This document shows positions 63,272 through 64,000 of a stretch of DNA of 64,000 nt, in pieces; position 1 is the stretch's first letter, and each line of letters starts with the position of its first letter. The stretch lies in NCBI RefSeq assembly GCF_001584325.1, contig NZ_LSAZ01000042.1, positions 1 through 64,000 on the forward strand, in the 5' to 3' direction. Origin of the DNA: Bacillus nakamurai. GTDB taxonomy: Bacteria; Bacillota; Bacilli; Bacillales; Bacillaceae. The notes under the pieces are model-generated. The model ran no database searches, had not been told where the DNA came from, and saw only the letters and a list, made by a program, of their open reading frames with translations. A program made the position numbers and the translations under genes.

Positions 63272-64000
63272 TTATTCATTTGACGGCAGTTCATTTGTTT
63301 GATTATACGTTTTTACGAGATCGGCTATCTTTTGCTGAAAAGCTTTGTCCACCAGAGGGCTGAAGGTCCCCATTTCGACGACCCCGTCTTTGAAATCGAA
63401 GCTGTGGTCTCCGCTCTTTAGTGCGCCTTTATTATACTGCTCCGCGATCAATGTGTAGGCTTTATCTACATTTTGCACCGTGCTGGTCAGCACCGTGTTT
63501 TTACCTAAATCAGCTTGATCGGCGACATAACCGATGGCGTACAGACCGTCTTTTTTTATTTGCTGAATGACAGGAACATTATACCCGTCTCCGGCCGGAT
63601 ATACAACATCCGTGCCTTCATTCTTTAACTTCCCGTAAAGGGACAGCGCTTCGTTGTCATTATCCCAGTGGTCTGTAAATTCAGTATTGACGACGATGTC
63701 GGGGTTTTCATATTTTGCCCCTTTGATAAAGCCGTCGACTTCAGGCTGCCATAAAAAGGAGGCTATGACGCCGACCTGATTGGTTTTTGACATGTGGGCA
63801 GCGGTCATTCCGCCGAAAAAGCCCATTGCTTCTCCCATGAGATGGACGCTTGTGACATTGTCGTCTTTAGCCGTTCCGTTTGAGATGACGAATTCCATAT
63901 CGGGATAGTCCTTGCTGATCATATTAAAGATTTCCTCATATTCTTTTCCGTGTCCGTATAAAAGATTGACACCTCTTTTATGAAAGTCCTCTATCGCTTT
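63272..64000 (-). CDS. med: Med, positive regulator of comK (5' part outside the window)
   Basis: 243 codons are visible, with the start lying beyond position 64000. Basic-membrane-protein (BMP/PnrA-like) fold: MGEAMGFFGGMTAAHMSKTNQVGVIASF and VVYPAGDGYNVPVIQQIKKDGLYAIGYVADQ. B. subtilis Med is a membrane-associated lipoprotein-like protein that increases comK expression. The frame continues without a stop to the edge of the window. Followed by comZ. Confidence 0.88.
   Translation of the reverse strand, partial: KAIEDFHKRGVNLLYGHGKEYEEIFNMISKDYPDMEFVISNGTAKDDNVTSVHLMGEAMGFFGGMTAAHMSKTNQVGVIASFLWQPEVDGFIKGAKYENPDIVVNTEFTDHWDNDNEALSLYGKLKNEGTDVVYPAGDGYNVPVIQQIKKDGLYAIGYVADQADLGKNTVLTSTVQNVDKAYTLIAEQYNKGALKSGDHSFDFKDGVVEMGTFSPLVDKAFQQKIADLVKTYNQTNELPSNE

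Overview
The window is chromosomal DNA of a low-to-moderate GC Firmicute of the Bacillus subtilis group. Gene order from med-comZ-yjzB-fabHA-fabF through app, trpS, opp, spx, mecA, coiA, pepF, spxH, sasB, thi, fabI, the cot cluster and spoVIF to metI-metC is that of the yja/yjb/yjc region of B. subtilis 168. Some proteins differ in length (CotO, CotX, the CwlQ-like YjbJ) and several genes are not at the 168 positions, so I infer B. amyloliquefaciens/velezensis rather than B. subtilis itself. Relative to the usual B. subtilis map the window reads backwards.

Layout. (1) About 1-7090: one end of a prophage. From left to right on the minus strand it carries a recT fragment, a YqaJ-type recombinase, YqaI/YqaH/YqaG-like early proteins, a small DNA-binding protein and a Cro-like regulator. 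Divergently it carries a SknR-like repressor, a lipoprotein nuclease plus PH-domain pair resembling YokF-YokE of SPbeta, an ImmA-type peptidase and a tyrosine integrase. The element ends at tRNA-Val(GAC). The early genes resemble the skin element, while the nuclease cassette resembles SPbeta, so it looks mosaic. (2) 7091-11700: tRNA-Val, then metI-metC under a SAM-I riboswitch, and the yjcH-yjcG-yjcF operon. (3) 11700-14320: an accessory block with an AbrB-type regulator and an ABC-2 exporter in one operon, and convergently a secreted subclass B1-like metallo-beta-lactamase. (4) 14420-22060: helicase yjcD and sporulation genes (spoVIF, yjcZ, yjcB, yjcA, cotVWX, cotYZ, cotO). (5) 22150-28460: fabI with a FapR operator, then the thiamin operon tenA-tenI-thiO-thiS-thiG-thiF-thiD under a TPP riboswitch. 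(6) 28500-45000: yjbQ, prpE, yjbO, nadK, sasB, yjbL, yjbK, cwlQ-like yjbJ, yjbI, spxH, yizD, pepF, coiA, mecA, yjbE, spx, yjbC and a secreted DUF4015 protein. (7) 45100-59400: a frameshifted secreted DUF2690 gene, the opp operon, trpS with a T-box leader, yjbA and the app operon. (8) 59570-64000: yjaZ, fabHA-fabF with a FapR operator, yjzB, comZ and a med fragment.

Functional themes. Competence control is dense: Opp imports signalling peptides, MecA and ComZ restrain competence, Med promotes comK, and CoiA assists uptake. The Spx circuit (spx with its adaptor gene spxH) is present. Type II fatty-acid synthesis is tied together by two FapR operators. Four RNA/protein sensing devices (SAM-I, TPP, T-box, FapR) can be read directly in the sequence.

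I found no clearly new defence or biosynthetic system. The most interesting unexplained items are: two paired repeat boxes between the prophage repressor and nuclease; a possible approximately 60-nt RNA inside the early prophage operon; a clustered GTATG/CATAC site overlapping the promoter of the AbrB-ABC operon; an in-frame hydrophobic leader with its own ribosome binding site ahead of pepF; and a single-base frameshift in a secreted DUF2690 gene.
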